The notes below the pieces were generated by a model that searched no databases, was not told where the DNA came from, and was given only the letters and a program-made list of their open reading frames with translations. A DNA stretch of 64,000 bases from Desulfosporosinus sp. I2 (GTDB lineage Bacteria; Bacillota; Desulfitobacteriia; Desulfitobacteriales; Desulfitobacteriaceae): assembly GCF_000960765.1 (NCBI RefSeq), contig NZ_JYNH01000011.1:1-64000 (forward strand). Direction: 5' to 3'. The number at the start of each line of letters is the position of its first letter. Within the stretch, counting starts at the first letter, position 1. Positions 37,347-46,618 of this stretch are shown piece after piece. A program made the position numbers and the translations under genes.

Positions 37347-37595
37347 TAATCATTAAATACTTGTAAAATATTCATTAAAACCTTTGGAAAAATCCGCGTT
37401 ATTCTTTCTTCAGGGAGGGCTAGCAAGACTGGAACTAGCCTGAAAGACGCACGGTTAGACGCTCCGTAAGGGAATAGTTTACATCGGGTAGTCTCGTTAA
37501 CGACTATAAAGTGGGCGGAAGACTCCGTCAATTAGGGTGGCACCACGAGAAGTTCTCGTCCCTTGCGCAAAGCAAGGAACGAGAACTTTTTTTAA
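37347..37595 (+). promoter_or_regulatory. T-box riboswitch leader of hisS-aspS
   Basis: The conserved T-box AGGGTGGCACCACG is at 37534-37547, followed by the terminator AGTTCTCGT...ACGAGAACT with a T7 tail (37550-37593). Uncharged tRNA binding the leader would favour the antiterminator and allow hisS-aspS transcription. The base after TGG in the T-box is C, which pairs with a G discriminator; bacterial tRNA-Asp has G while tRNA-His has C. GAC (37446-37448), followed by a purine, is a candidate Asp specifier. Asp specificity is inference. Confidence 0.88.
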
Positions 37596-37649
37596 TCGGC
37601 CATCAGTATTTGAGCTGGAAGACAAATTCTTATCCAAGGAGGAATTACT

Positions 37650-38921
37650 ATGGCGATACAGCGTCCGAAAGGGACTCAAGATCTTTTGCCAGGCACAGTG
37701 GAACAATGGCAATATCTTGAAGATACCATCCGAAACGTTTGCCGAGAATTTGGGTATGAAGAGATACGTACCCCTATGTTTGAAGCAACTGAACTTTTCC
37801 AACGCGGGGTAGGTCAAACCACGGATATTGTAAAGAAAGAAATGTATACTTTCTTAGACAAAGGGGACCGTTCGATGACCCTTCGCCCAGAGATGACGGC
37901 TTCGGTTTGTCGTGCTTATGTAGAGGACAAGCTATATGGGCAGCCCCAACCGGTTAAGTTATACTACGTCGGTCCGATGTTTCGCTATGAGCGACCACAA
38001 AGTGGGCGTTATCGCCAATTCCATCAATTTGGGGTTGAGGTGTTGGGGGCGGATCAACCGCTGGTTGACGCAGAAGTCATTAGCTTAGTCTGGAATTTAT
38101 ATAAGCGTCTGGGCTTAGTGGGCCTTGAAGTCCACGTTAATTCAGTAGGTTGTCCGACTTGTCGGGCTGAACACCGTAAACGACTTCAGGAGTTTTTAGA
38201 TGAACGTCAAAGCGAACTCTGTAGCGATTGTCAAGAGAGATTTGAACGTAATCCTTTGCGAATCCTTGATTGCAAGAATCCGTCTTGTCAAACGCTTACT
38301 GCAGGGGCTCCGACTACAAAGGATACCTTATGCGAGGAATGCAGTACTCACTTTGAAGGAGTTCTTGCCTTATTGGGAGCAGCGGGAGTGGTTTACCGAG
38401 TCAATCCACGCTTAGTTCGGGGGCTTGATTATTATACAAAAACAGCGTTTGAAGTAATGGTTGAGGAAATTGGAGCACAAAGTGCCATCTGTGGCGGTGG
38501 ACGTTATGATGGGCTAGTTGAAGAAATCGGTGGATCTCCTACCCCAGGTATTGGATTTGCCATGGGAATCGAGCGTGTGCTGGCAGCTCTACAAGTTCAA
38601 AATAAATTGCCTGAGCAAAAGCCCAAGCTCTTTGCTATGTTCATCGCCCTGGGCGAAAAAGCCCAGAATAAGGCTTTTTCCCTCTTATGTGAGTTGAGAG
38701 ATCAAGGGATCCCCGTGGGCATGGATTTACTCGGCCGAAGTTTGAAAGCCCAACTGAAAGCCGCAGATCGCCAAAATGCTCGCTTTGCCCTGATCCTTGG
38801 TGAAGCTGAATTGGAAAAAAATGTGCTCCTTATTCGGGATTTAACGATTGGGGAACAAACCGAAGTTTCCTTGGATAAATCACTCCAAGAAATAAACAAA
38901 AAGTATCAGAGGGGTGTTTGA
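37650..38921 (+). CDS. hisS: Histidyl-tRNA synthetase
   Basis: 423 residues. Class II synthetase: motif 2 [21 protein letters not shown], the His-specific [15 protein letters not shown], and [15 protein letters not shown]-terminal anticodon-binding domain from about 325. The insertion contains cysteine pairs (CPTC, CSDC, CEEC), suggesting zinc binding. AAGGAGG precedes ATG 37650. First gene of the T-box operon. Confidence 0.95.
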   Translation: MAIQRPKGTQDLLPGTVEQWQYLEDTIRNVCREFGYEEIRTPMFEATELFQRGVGQTTDIVKKEMYTFLDKGDRSMTLRPEMTASVCRAYVEDKLYGQPQPVKLYYVGPMFRYERPQSGRYRQFHQFGVEVLGADQPLVDAEVISLVWNLYKRLGLVGLEVHVNSVGCPTCRAEHRKRLQEFLDERQSELCSDCQERFERNPLRILDCKNPSCQTLTAGAPTTKDTLCEECSTHFEGVLALLGAAGVVYRVNPRLVRGLDYYTKTAFEVMVEEIGAQSAICGGGRYDGLVEEIGGSPTPGIGFAMGIERVLAALQVQNKLPEQKPKLFAMFIALGEKAQNKAFSLLCELRDQGIPVGMDLLGRSLKAQLKAADRQNARFALILGEAELEKNVLLIRDLTIGEQTEVSLDKSLQEINKKYQRGV

Positions 38922-38922
38922 C

Positions 38923-40707
38923 GTGACAATGTTTTCGGAACGTATCATGAATAATGAGTTAGGGCTAGATAAGGTTGGTCAGGTCGTCCGTTTATTGGGA
39001 TGGGTTCAACGGCGCCGTGACCATGGTGGATTAATCTTTGTCGACCTACGGGATCGATCGGGTATTGTACAGGTGGTCTTTGGTCCGGAAAAGATGGGAG
39101 AGGGTTTTTCAAATGCCGAAAGCCTCCGCTCGGAATTCGTGGTTTCTATTCAAGGACAAGTAATGGCACGACCTGAAGGAATGATTAATCCGAACTTAGC
39201 AACTGGAACCATTGAGATCGTTGCTGGAGTCTTAGAAATACTGAATGGAGCCAAGACCCCTCCCTATTATCTAGTCGATCAAGTCGAGGTCGATGAAACG
39301 GTGCGCCTCAAACACCGTTATTTGGACTTACGTCGTCCTGAAATGCAGGCCGTGTTCAAAACTCGGCATCAAGTTACCCAAATTATGCGTAATTTTTTTG
39401 ATAAGCAAGGATTCTACGAAATCGAAACTCCGATGCTTATTAAGTCGTCCCCGGAAGGAGCTCGGGATTATCTGGTTCCCAGTCGTGTCCATCCTGGCGA
39501 ATTTTATGCCTTACCTCAGTCTCCGCAGATATATAAGCAACTTCTGATGGTGGGCGGCATGGAGAAGTATTTTCAGATTGCCCGTTGTTTCCGGGATGAA
39601 GACCTTAGAGCGGATCGACAGCCTGAGTTCACTCAGCTTGATATTGAAATGTCCTTCGTCGAGGTCGAGGATATTCTACCTATGATGGAACAATTAATGG
39701 TACGAATTTTCTCGGAGACGATGGGAAAATCGGTGGTGACGCCTTTTCCTCGTTTAACATATAAGGAAGCTATGGACCGTTTTGGTTCGGATAAACCAGA
39801 TATGCGATTCGGTATGGAACTTATTGATGTGGGGGATCTTGTAGCTAAGACTGGCTTTAAGGTTTTTGCCAATGTTGTGGCTAATGGCGGAAGTGTGAAA
39901 TGCATCTGTGCCAAGGGTTGTTCAGGAATGCCCCGCCGAGAGATTGATGATTTAGCGAAATACGTCAGTACTTATCGTGCCAAAGGCTTAGCTTGGATTG
40001 TCATGGCTGAGGAAGGAATTAAATCTCCGATTGCCAAATTCTTTACGGAAGAAGAAATGAACGCCTTAATCGAACGTGTAGGTGCTGAGACTGGAGATAT
40101 TGTCTTCTTTGTTGCAGACACTTACTCGGTCGTCTCGGAAGCACTGGGTCATCTTCGTCTAGAATTAGCCAAACGATTGAGTCTGATTCCAGAGGACACG
40201 CTCAACTTCTTATGGGTTACAGAATTTCCTCTTCTGGAATATGATGAGGATCAACAACGCTATATTGCGATACATCATCCGTTTACTGCACCTATGGATG
40301 AAGATATACTCCTATTAGAGACGGAACCAATTAAAGTACGGGCCAAAGCGTATGACATGGTCCTCAATGGGATAGAACTGGGGGGCGGAAGTATTCGTAT
40401 TCATCGCCGTGGGATTCAAGAGCAGATATTTAGTGCTCTAGGTTTATCCCCAGAAGAATCGGTGGATAAATTCGGGTATCTTTTAGAGGCCTTTGAGTAT
40501 GGTACCCCTCCTCATGGTGGAGTAGCTTTTGGGCTGGATCGCTTGATTATGCTTCTAACGGGTAAAGATAACATTCGAGACGTGATTGCTTTTCCCAAAA
40601 CCCAAAGTGCCTCTGATTTAATGGCCCATGCACCTTCGCCAGTGGCGGATAAACAGTTAAAGGATTTGCATATTGTGACTAATATTGAGGTCGCTGGTAT
40701 AAAGTAA
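38923..40707 (+). CDS. aspS: Aspartyl-tRNA synthetase
   Basis: About 594 residues. N-terminal OB anticodon domain ([22 protein letters not shown]), class II core with [20 protein letters not shown] (motif 2) and GVAFGLDRL (motif 3), plus the bacterial GAD insertion. Of three possible starts (GTG 38914, GTG 38923, ATG 38929), 38923 is best spaced after GAGGGG (38909-38914) and lies 1 base after hisS. Whether it charges only Asp or also Asn-tRNA cannot be read from motifs alone. Confidence 0.95.
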   Translation: MTMFSERIMNNELGLDKVGQVVRLLGWVQRRRDHGGLIFVDLRDRSGIVQVVFGPEKMGEGFSNAESLRSEFVVSIQGQVMARPEGMINPNLATGTIEIVAGVLEILNGAKTPPYYLVDQVEVDETVRLKHRYLDLRRPEMQAVFKTRHQVTQIMRNFFDKQGFYEIETPMLIKSSPEGARDYLVPSRVHPGEFYALPQSPQIYKQLLMVGGMEKYFQIARCFRDEDLRADRQPEFTQLDIEMSFVEVEDILPMMEQLMVRIFSETMGKSVVTPFPRLTYKEAMDRFGSDKPDMRFGMELIDVGDLVAKTGFKVFANVVANGGSVKCICAKGCSGMPRREIDDLAKYVSTYRAKGLAWIVMAEEGIKSPIAKFFTEEEMNALIERVGAETGDIVFFVADTYSVVSEALGHLRLELAKRLSLIPEDTLNFLWVTEFPLLEYDEDQQRYIAIHHPFTAPMDEDILLLETEPIKVRAKAYDMVLNGIELGGGSIRIHRRGIQEQIFSALGLSPEESVDKFGYLLEAFEYGTPPHGGVAFGLDRLIMLLTGKDNIRDVIAFPKTQSASDLMAHAPSPVADKQLKDLHIVTNIEVAGIK

Positions 40708-40823
40708 ACTCGTATAGCGAAAACTAAACATCGAAACTTCGGGAGTTCTACCCAATTTTCTATGGACTTTTGGAGGCATAACATATCCATTTTTTTCCGA
40801 TAAACTAAGTATGCGTTTAAGAG

Positions 40824-40853
40824 TTGACAGGGGAGGGGGTTTTTAGCTATAAT
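40824..40853 (+). promoter_or_regulatory. Promoter of the csoR-like gene
   Basis: TTGACA (40824-40829), 18-base spacer, TATAAT (40848-40853). Both hexamers are perfect. Confidence 0.8.
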
Positions 40854-40864
40854 ATTATTGAAGC

Positions 40865-40879
40865 TACCCCCTTAGGGTA
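40865..40879. promoter_or_regulatory. CsoR-type operator
   Basis: TACCCCCTTAGGGTA is an inverted repeat TACCC-N5-GGGTA, the pattern bound by CsoR/RcnR-family repressors. It lies just downstream of the -10 box and ahead of the gene for such a repressor, so it fits copper-responsive autoregulation. The binding is inferred. Confidence 0.7.
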
Positions 40880-40895
40880 TCGGAGGAAGCATAAG

Positions 40896-41175
40896 ATGAA
40901 TAATTCAACGACTTATTCGGAATCTAAAGATGACCTTGTCCGCAGGCTGAAAAATCGAAGGCCAAGTCAAAGGGATCCAACGCATGGTTGAAAGTGATAA
41001 ATATTGTGTGGATGTTTTAATTCAAGTGGCGGCTGTGCGTGCCGCGATCAATCGGGTTGGCACCATTGTCTTTGAACACCATTCACGCGAGTGTATGCGT
41101 AATGCCGTTGAAAACAATGATCAGGAAGCTTCGATTGAAGAGCTTATTGGGGTGCTCACTAAGTTCATAAAGTAA
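40896..41175 (+). pseudogene. CsoR-family metal-sensing repressor, frameshifted
   Basis: ATG 40896 (GGAGGA upstream) starts a frame reading MNNSTTYSESKDDLVRRLK, which after five A's (40950-40954) goes out of frame and stops at 40989. The family sequence continues one frame over: KIEGQVKGIQRMVESDKYCVDV... to the stop at 41175. The copper ligands of CsoR are kept (Cys in YCVD, His and Cys in HHSREC). Joining the parts needs one base removed or two added. It may be a true pseudogene, a sequencing error, or a slippage site; five A's is short for slippage. trxA follows. Confidence 0.8.
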
Positions 41176-41200
41176 ATTTAATTAACGGGAGGAATTTTAA

Positions 41201-41530
41201 ATGGCTGGTGCAAATGTTAAAACCTTTACTACTGAAAACTTTGAGTCGGACGTTTTGAAGTCTGAGCAAGTTGTTTTAGTGGATTTTTGGGCTCCGTGGT
41301 GTAGTCCATGTCGCATGGTAGCTCCTATTGTGGAGGAACTTGCTGACGAATATGTTGGACGAATAGCAATTGGAAAGCTCAATGTTGATGAAAACGGTCC
41401 GATAGCAAGTCAGTATGGAGTCATGAGTATACCAACGCTCGGGATTTTCAAAGGGGGCAAGTTGGTTGACAAAATAGTAGGGTTCCGTGGAAAACCGGAT
41501 CTTGTCAAAATGCTTGACGCTCAGGTCTAA
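41201..41530 (+). CDS. trxA: Thioredoxin
   Basis: 109 residues. Thiol-disulfide reductase with the active site WAPWCSPCRM; the usual second position Gly of CGPC is Ser here, which tends to shift redox potential. The cis-Pro loop SIPTLGIF is present. GGGAGG lies 8 bases upstream. It is 25 bases after the csoR-like gene and probably shares its promoter and operator. Confidence 0.94.
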   Translation: MAGANVKTFTTENFESDVLKSEQVVLVDFWAPWCSPCRMVAPIVEELADEYVGRIAIGKLNVDENGPIASQYGVMSIPTLGIFKGGKLVDKIVGFRGKPDLVKMLDAQV

Positions 41531-41540
41531 TCACACATAG

Positions 41541-41580
41541 ACAAAAGCGATGCCCTGATAGACTAGGGCATCGCTTTTGT
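41541..41580. terminator. Bidirectional terminator between trxA and rarA
   Basis: ACAAAAGCGATGCCCT pairs perfectly with AGGGCATCGCTTTTGT around an 8-base loop. The right half also encodes the last codons and stop of the minus-strand rarA gene. Confidence 0.9.
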
Positions 41581-42852
41581 TAATTCTTTCCCCATTTCAG
41601 ATGGGACGTAAAAAGTTTGTTCTTGGATGCTTGGGGGGAGGTAGGGCTGTTCGATCCAGTGGTTCGGATAGTTATGAGGGTATAAGTATCCTTGCCCATG
41701 TCCCAATTTGTCTGCACCCGGGTAGTGCGCATCTTTAAGGTGGGCGGGAACTTCCCCAGTAGGGTGTTTTCTTACATAATCGAGGGCACGGTCGATGCTT
41801 GCGACAGCGCTATTGCTTTTGGGAGCTGTGCAGATGGCTAGTACTGCTTGAGCCATGGGGATCCGTGCTTCGGGGAGACCGAGCCATTCGAGAGCATTGG
41901 CGGCTGCATGAGCTTGGAGCATGACCATTGGATCTGCGAGTCCAACGTCTTCAGAGGCATGGACAATAATCCTGCGCATGATGAATCGTGGGTCTTCTCC
42001 TGCTTCAAGTAAGACCGCTAACCAGTAAAGTGCCGCATCGGGGTCGGAGCCACGCATACTTTTAATTAAGGCGGAAATGATGTCATAATGATTATCTCCA
42101 GCTTTATCAAAGCGGATGGACCTTTGCTGTATTGATTCTTCTGCTATGGCCAGCGTAATTCGTCGAATCCCATTCTCAGGTGCTGTGGTGAGAACTGCCA
42201 GTTCCAAGGCATTAAGGGCGCGGCGCAAATCTCCATTAGCGTAATTATGCCAATGCTCCCAGGCGTCAGGTGTTATTTCTACCTGATATCTACCCAATCC
42301 ACGTTCTGCATCTTGCAAGGCATGTTCTAAGCCTCTTTGGATTTCTACGGGAAGAAGTAGTTCTAGGTGAAAAAGAGTGGAACGGCTTAGGAGGGCAGAA
42401 TTCAGTTCGAAAAAGGGGTTTTCTGTTGTAGCCCCAATAAAAGTAATGGTTCCGTTCTCTACAGCGGGGAGTAAAGCATCTTGTTGTCCTTTATTAAATC
42501 GGTGAACTTCATCACAGAAAACTAAAGTACGTTTACCATAAAGGTGAAGATTATTAGTAGCCTGTAAAATAATTTCACGGATCTCTTTAACGCCTGAGGT
42601 GACAGCATTGATCCGGATAAAGTGTGCTGCTGTTTTGGCTGCAATAACTTGTGCCAAGGAGGTTTTGCCTGTTCCGGGCGGGCCATAGAGGATGAGTGAG
42701 GATACACGGTCAGCTTCAATTGCTCGCCTTAGAAGTTTCCCGTGGCCGAGGATATGACTTTGCCCGATGTACTCTTCGAGCGATCGTGGTCGCATACGCT
42801 CTGCAAGGGGGGCCACTTCATGTTGATTAAATGAGGCAGAGAATAGATCCAT
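41563..42852 (-). CDS. rarA: Replication-associated recombination ATPase RarA (MgsA)
   Basis: 429 residues. AAA+ clamp-loader-like ATPase acting at stalled forks. Walker [11 protein letters not shown], Walker [17 protein letters not shown], sensor [10 protein letters not shown], and the MgsA C-terminal domain ([19 protein letters not shown]). The last codons lie inside the trxA/rarA terminator stem. It is divergent from the Rrf2-isc operon. Confidence 0.93.
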   Translation of the reverse strand: MDLFSASFNQHEVAPLAERMRPRSLEEYIGQSHILGHGKLLRRAIEADRVSSLILYGPPGTGKTSLAQVIAAKTAAHFIRINAVTSGVKEIREIILQATNNLHLYGKRTLVFCDEVHRFNKGQQDALLPAVENGTITFIGATTENPFFELNSALLSRSTLFHLELLLPVEIQRGLEHALQDAERGLGRYQVEITPDAWEHWHNYANGDLRRALNALELAVLTTAPENGIRRITLAIAEESIQQRSIRFDKAGDNHYDIISALIKSMRGSDPDAALYWLAVLLEAGEDPRFIMRRIIVHASEDVGLADPMVMLQAHAAANALEWLGLPEARIPMAQAVLAICTAPKSNSAVASIDRALDYVRKHPTGEVPAHLKDAHYPGADKLGHGQGYLYPHNYPNHWIEQPYLPPSIQEQTFYVPSEMGKELTKAMP

Positions 42853-42987
42853 TTTTGATGTTCCTTTCTAGGAAAAAGTATCTTAGCCTATTCCCCTCTT
42901 AGCTGGCGCTTGTCGGGCTTTTTAGGTTAAGTGGCATAATTATACCATGCCAGATGAAGCTCTGTCTGGTAGTTAAGTTTATGTAGG

Positions 42988-43020
42988 TATACTTGACAAA
43001 TCCCGAGTATTTTTATAAGA
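42988..43020 (+). promoter_or_regulatory. Promoter and IscR-like operator of the isc operon
   Basis: TTGACA (42992-42997), 17-base spacer, TAAGAT (43015-43020). Overlapping the -35 is ATACTTGAC-N4-CCGAGTAT (42988-43009), an imperfect palindrome with ATACT-G arms like type 1 sites of IscR. It precedes a gene for an Rrf2-family protein with three Cys. Autoregulation by Fe-S status is inference. Confidence 0.65.
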
Positions 43021-43086
43021 TATAAATAAGAAATGTAGAAAAATGAAGTTTAAAGGTCTCAACTAGTGGAAATGAGGTGAGGGTGG

Positions 43087-43539
43087 TTGAAGCTCTCGAC
43101 CAAGGGACGTTATGGTGTAAAAGCTATGTTTGATTTAGCCCAACATGTGGGTGAGGGGCCGACTTCTTTGAAAAGTATTGCTGAGAGGCAAGGTATTTCA
43201 GAGCATTATTTGGAGCAATTGATTTCGGGTTTGCGTAAAGCAGGACTCGTTAAGAGTATACGCGGTGCACAAGGCGGTTACTTGCTAGGAAGAGAACCAG
43301 ATAAAATAAGAATTGGGGACATTATACGCGTCTTAGAAGGGCCCATTGCTCCAACAGATTGTGTATCAGAAGAGGCTCCGGAAATCTGTTCCAAAGCCGA
43401 ATTTTGTGTCACACGAACGATCTGGGAGAAGGTTAGAGACTCTATCGCGGATGTGCTTGATTCGATTACTCTTGAAACGATGCTCGAAGATGCCAAAAAG
43501 ATCGAATCGGAGCGGAGCTTGTATATGTACTATATTTAG
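43087..43539 (+). CDS. iscR: Rrf2-family Fe-S regulator (IscR-like)
   Basis: 150 residues. Winged helix (MKLSTKGRYGVKAMFDLA, recognition helix ISEHYLEQLISGLRKAGLV), RGAQGGYLL wing, then three cysteines in DCVSEEAPEICSKAEFCV that would bind a [2Fe-2S] cluster as in IscR. Start is TTG 43087 with AGGTGAGGG upstream. It heads an operon with iscS, iscU and mnmA and has its own putative operator. Confidence 0.88.
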   Translation: MKLSTKGRYGVKAMFDLAQHVGEGPTSLKSIAERQGISEHYLEQLISGLRKAGLVKSIRGAQGGYLLGREPDKIRIGDIIRVLEGPIAPTDCVSEEAPEICSKAEFCVTRTIWEKVRDSIADVLDSITLETMLEDAKKIESERSLYMYYI

Positions 43540-43581
43540 CCATATTTCAAAACACAAATTACTATAAGGAGTGAGACCATT

Positions 43582-44763
43582 ATGCGAGTTTATTTAGACC
43601 ATAGTGCAACAACTCCGGTGGATCCGGAAGTAGCTGCCTTGATGATGACATATTACACTGAAAAATATGGCAATCCGTCAAGTGTTCATAGTTTTGGTAG
43701 GGAGGCTAAACAGGCTTTAGAACAAGCGAGAAGTCAAGTAGCTGAGCTCATAGGGGCTACCCCTCAAGAGGTTACCTTTACCAGTGGCGGGACGGAAGCG
43801 GACAATCTTGCAATTATAGGTACTGCTGAAGCGCTCCGCAAAAAAGGTAAACATATTATTACTTCTTGTATCGAACACCACGCTGTATTAGAAACTTGTG
43901 AGTACTTGGGTAAGAATGGGTTTGATTTGACGGTTATCCCTGTAAATGAAGAGGGAATTCTTTTAGTTGAGGACGTTAAAAAGGCAATTCGGCCAGATAC
44001 GATTTTAATTAGTGTGATGCATGCCAATAATGAGGTGGGCTCAATTCAACCAATTGCTGAGATTGGTAAATTGGCCAAAGAACATGGGATAACGTTTCAC
44101 GTTGATGCGGTTCAATCGCTCGGAAAGATACCTATTAATGTGGTTGAGATGAATGTAGACTTATTGACTATATCCAGTCACAAGATCTATGGTCCTAAAG
44201 GAGTTGGGGCCCTATATATTCGAAAAGGGGTACGGATTGTACCATTAGTTCATGGGGGAGGGCAAGAAAAGAGACGTCGCTCAGGAACTGAGAATACACC
44301 AGGAATCATCGGGTTTGGTAAAGCTTGCGAGCTGGCTGGACAACGGATGGCGGATGATGCTAAGCATCAAACGAAACTGCGCGACAAACTCATGAACGGA
44401 ATTCAAGAACGTATTGAATACGTTAAGGTTAATGGACCCCTTGGGGAAAAACGCTTACCTAATAATGTGAATGTCAGTATTCGTTATGTCGAGGGCGAAT
44501 CTTTATTATTATCACTGGATATGTTGGGAATCGCAGCCTCAAGCGGCTCAGCTTGTACTTCAGGTTCCTTAGATCCTTCTCACGTGCTACTGGCCATGGG
44601 CCTTATCCATGAAATTGCCCACGGTTCGCTGCGCTTTTCCTTAGGACGTCAGAACACGGAAGAGGAAATCGATTATCTTCTTGAACAATTACCGAAGATT
44701 GTAGAACGTTTGCGCATGATGTCCCCGCTCTATGATCAGGTTATTCATATGAAACAAGCATAA
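43582..44763 (+). CDS. iscS: Cysteine desulfurase (IscS/NifS)
   Basis: 393 residues. PLP enzyme that moves sulfur from cysteine to IscU and to MnmA. PLP lysine in SSHKIYGPKGVG, and the mobile-loop catalytic Cys in SSGSACTSGSLDPS. Start ATG 43582 after AGGAGTG. Genes for both likely sulfur acceptors, iscU and mnmA, follow. Confidence 0.95.
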   Translation: MRVYLDHSATTPVDPEVAALMMTYYTEKYGNPSSVHSFGREAKQALEQARSQVAELIGATPQEVTFTSGGTEADNLAIIGTAEALRKKGKHIITSCIEHHAVLETCEYLGKNGFDLTVIPVNEEGILLVEDVKKAIRPDTILISVMHANNEVGSIQPIAEIGKLAKEHGITFHVDAVQSLGKIPINVVEMNVDLLTISSHKIYGPKGVGALYIRKGVRIVPLVHGGGQEKRRRSGTENTPGIIGFGKACELAGQRMADDAKHQTKLRDKLMNGIQERIEYVKVNGPLGEKRLPNNVNVSIRYVEGESLLLSLDMLGIAASSGSACTSGSLDPSHVLLAMGLIHEIAHGSLRFSLGRQNTEEEIDYLLEQLPKIVERLRMMSPLYDQVIHMKQA

Positions 44764-44779
44764 AAAGGAGTGACGATAA

Positions 44780-45157
44780 ATGTATACAGAAAAAGTAATG
44801 GATCATTTTACTAATCCTCGTAATGTTGGAGAATTGGAAAATGCCAATGGTGTCGGTGAAGTTGGAAACGCTAAATGTGGAGATATTATGCGTATTTATT
44901 TAGATATTGAGGGAGACATTATTAAGGATGTCAAGTTTAAAACCTTTGGCTGTGGTGCTGCTGTTGCTACAAGTAGTATGGTGACGGAAATGGTTAAGGG
45001 AAAGACGATTGACGAAGCATTGGTGATTTCTAATGCCGCTGTCGCAGAAGCTTTAGGGGGGCTGCCTGAAACGAAAATGCACTGTTCTAACTTGGCAGCT
45101 GATGCACTCCATAAAGCGATCGAGGATTACCGTAATAAACAACAAAAGAAGGAATAG
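44780..45157 (+). CDS. iscU: Fe-S cluster scaffold IscU (NifU-like)
   Basis: 125 residues. The three cluster cysteines are seen in GNAKCGD, FGCGAAVA and KMHCSNLA. Only the N-terminal IscU-type domain is present, without the NifU C-terminal domain. AAAGGAGTG precedes ATG 44780. Confidence 0.94.
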   Translation: MYTEKVMDHFTNPRNVGELENANGVGEVGNAKCGDIMRIYLDIEGDIIKDVKFKTFGCGAAVATSSMVTEMVKGKTIDEALVISNAAVAEALGGLPETKMHCSNLAADALHKAIEDYRNKQQKKE

Positions 45158-45165
45158 ATGATTTT

Positions 45166-46275
45166 ATGGCTCTATCAACCAAACCAAAAGTAGTTGTGGG
45201 TATGAGCGGTGGCGTGGATAGTTCCATGGCCGCCGCTTTACTCAAAGAAGAAGGATACGATGTAATTGGGGTAACTTTGCAAATATGGGAATCTGCAGGA
45301 CCAGAGACAGAGTGGGGTTGTTGCTCCAACTCAGCCATTGATGACGCCAGGCGGGTTGCTTTTGTACTAGGGATTCCCCATTATGTCATGAACTTCCGTT
45401 CGTATTTTGAGGAGACTGTGGTGGATTATTTCACACAGTCTTATTTGTATGGAGAAACTCCAAACCCATGTCTAGCCTGTAATAAGTATGTTAAATTTGG
45501 GGAGTTGCTCCGCAAGGCGCGTGGGTTGGGGGCTGAATTCATAGCGACCGGACATTATGCGCAAGTATTAAGAGATCCGGGAAGTGAACGCTTTCTCTTA
45601 AGTAAGAGTGCGGATCAGCGTAAAGATCAAACTTATGCGCTTTATATGTTGACCCAAGAACAACTTGAGCACACGCTTTTTCCTTTAGCAACTCACAACA
45701 AAGAACAGGTTCGGGAAATGGCAAGAGAACGGGGTTTAAGCGTGGCCAATAAACCCGAAAGCCAAGAAATCTGTTTTGTTGCCAATGACGATTATGCTTC
45801 GTTTGTTCGGGAGCGTATCAAAGTTCCCATCAAGCCAGGCAATTTTGTGGACCTCGCTGGAGGTAAGCTTGGTCGGCACGAGGGGATTATTCACTTTACG
45901 GTAGGGCAGCGGAAAGGGCTAGGGGTTACGTTTGGTAAACCAATGTTTGTAGTAGGGTTGAATCCTGAAAGCAATGAGGTTGTTTTGGGGGAAGATCCGG
46001 ATGTTTATACTGATACGCTATGGGCAATCGAGCCAAACTGGATATCGATTTCGGAACTTCAGGAACCTTTAAAAGTCAAAGCAAAAATTCGTTATAATTC
46101 TATAGGCGCAGAGGCAACTATTTATCCTGCTGAAATAGGGGCAGACTATGATGTAAAGGTTTGTTTTGATGAACCACAGCGTGCAGTAACTCCGGGACAG
46201 GCAGTTGTCTTTTATCAAGGAGACTTAGTGGTTGGAGGGGGAAAGATTATCTCCGATCCAAGAGGACGCCGCTAA
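45166..46275 (+). CDS. mnmA: tRNA-specific 2-thiouridylase MnmA
   Basis: 369 residues. Thiolates U34 of Lys/Glu/Gln tRNAs. PP-loop GMSGGVDSSMAA, first catalytic Cys in NPCLACNKYVKF, second in ESQEICFV, and the C-terminal beta-barrel. It sits 8 bases after iscU, so the sulfur relay genes are together. Confidence 0.95.
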   Translation: MALSTKPKVVVGMSGGVDSSMAAALLKEEGYDVIGVTLQIWESAGPETEWGCCSNSAIDDARRVAFVLGIPHYVMNFRSYFEETVVDYFTQSYLYGETPNPCLACNKYVKFGELLRKARGLGAEFIATGHYAQVLRDPGSERFLLSKSADQRKDQTYALYMLTQEQLEHTLFPLATHNKEQVREMARERGLSVANKPESQEICFVANDDYASFVRERIKVPIKPGNFVDLAGGKLGRHEGIIHFTVGQRKGLGVTFGKPMFVVGLNPESNEVVLGEDPDVYTDTLWAIEPNWISISELQEPLKVKAKIRYNSIGAEATIYPAEIGADYDVKVCFDEPQRAVTPGQAVVFYQGDLVVGGGKIISDPRGRR

Positions 46276-46320
46276 ATCGAAGTTCGAGGTTCGAGGTTCG
46301 AACTTCGAAGTCGAAGATGA
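46275..46320. repeat. CGAAGCACGA-type dispersed repeat (copy D)
   Basis: Units CGAAGTT, CGAGGTT, CGAGGTT, CGAACTT, CGAAGT just after mnmA; TTCGAAGT-like ends make it self-complementary. Confidence 0.6.
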
Positions 46321-46368
46321 AGTTTAATGACGTACATCAAGACTCTGGGTAAGTTTAGCTATATTCAG

Positions 46369-46560
46369 ACCATCCATGGCGGTGTTCTAACCTCAAGCAT
46401 CCTTGTTTGAGTTATGGCTTCAGGGACGTTCGGCCGTCCATGGCCAGCGGTCCCTTCGCACCATCCATGGTTACAGGGACACTCGGCCGTCCATGGCCAG
46501 CGGTCCCTTCTCACCATCCATGGTTACAGGGACACTCGGCCGTCCTTGGCCATCGCATGC
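46369..46560. repeat. 53-base tandem repeat, about 2.6 copies
   Basis: Units start CAGGGAC at 46421, 46474 and 46527, exactly 53 bases apart; the third is truncated at about 46560. Each unit holds AGGGAC...GTCCCT and CGGCCGTCCATGGCCAGCGG, so each can fold on itself. A related CCATCCATGG fragment lies at 46370. There are no unique spacers, so it is not a CRISPR. It lies between mnmA and the PRC-barrel gene; nothing else was seen in this gap. Confidence 0.85.
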
Positions 46561-46618
46561 ATAAAGTTTAAGATAGTCGGGCAGAGTATAGATAATACTT
46601 AATTGTGAGGTGAAGAAT

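Noticed and set aside
46421-46560. Regular 53-base spacing looked like a CRISPR start
   Set aside because: Units are joined head to tail with no unique spacers, and no cas genes are nearby.
46414-46602. Frame inside the 53-base tandem repeat
   Set aside because: It is a periodic translation of the repeat, with no start signal.
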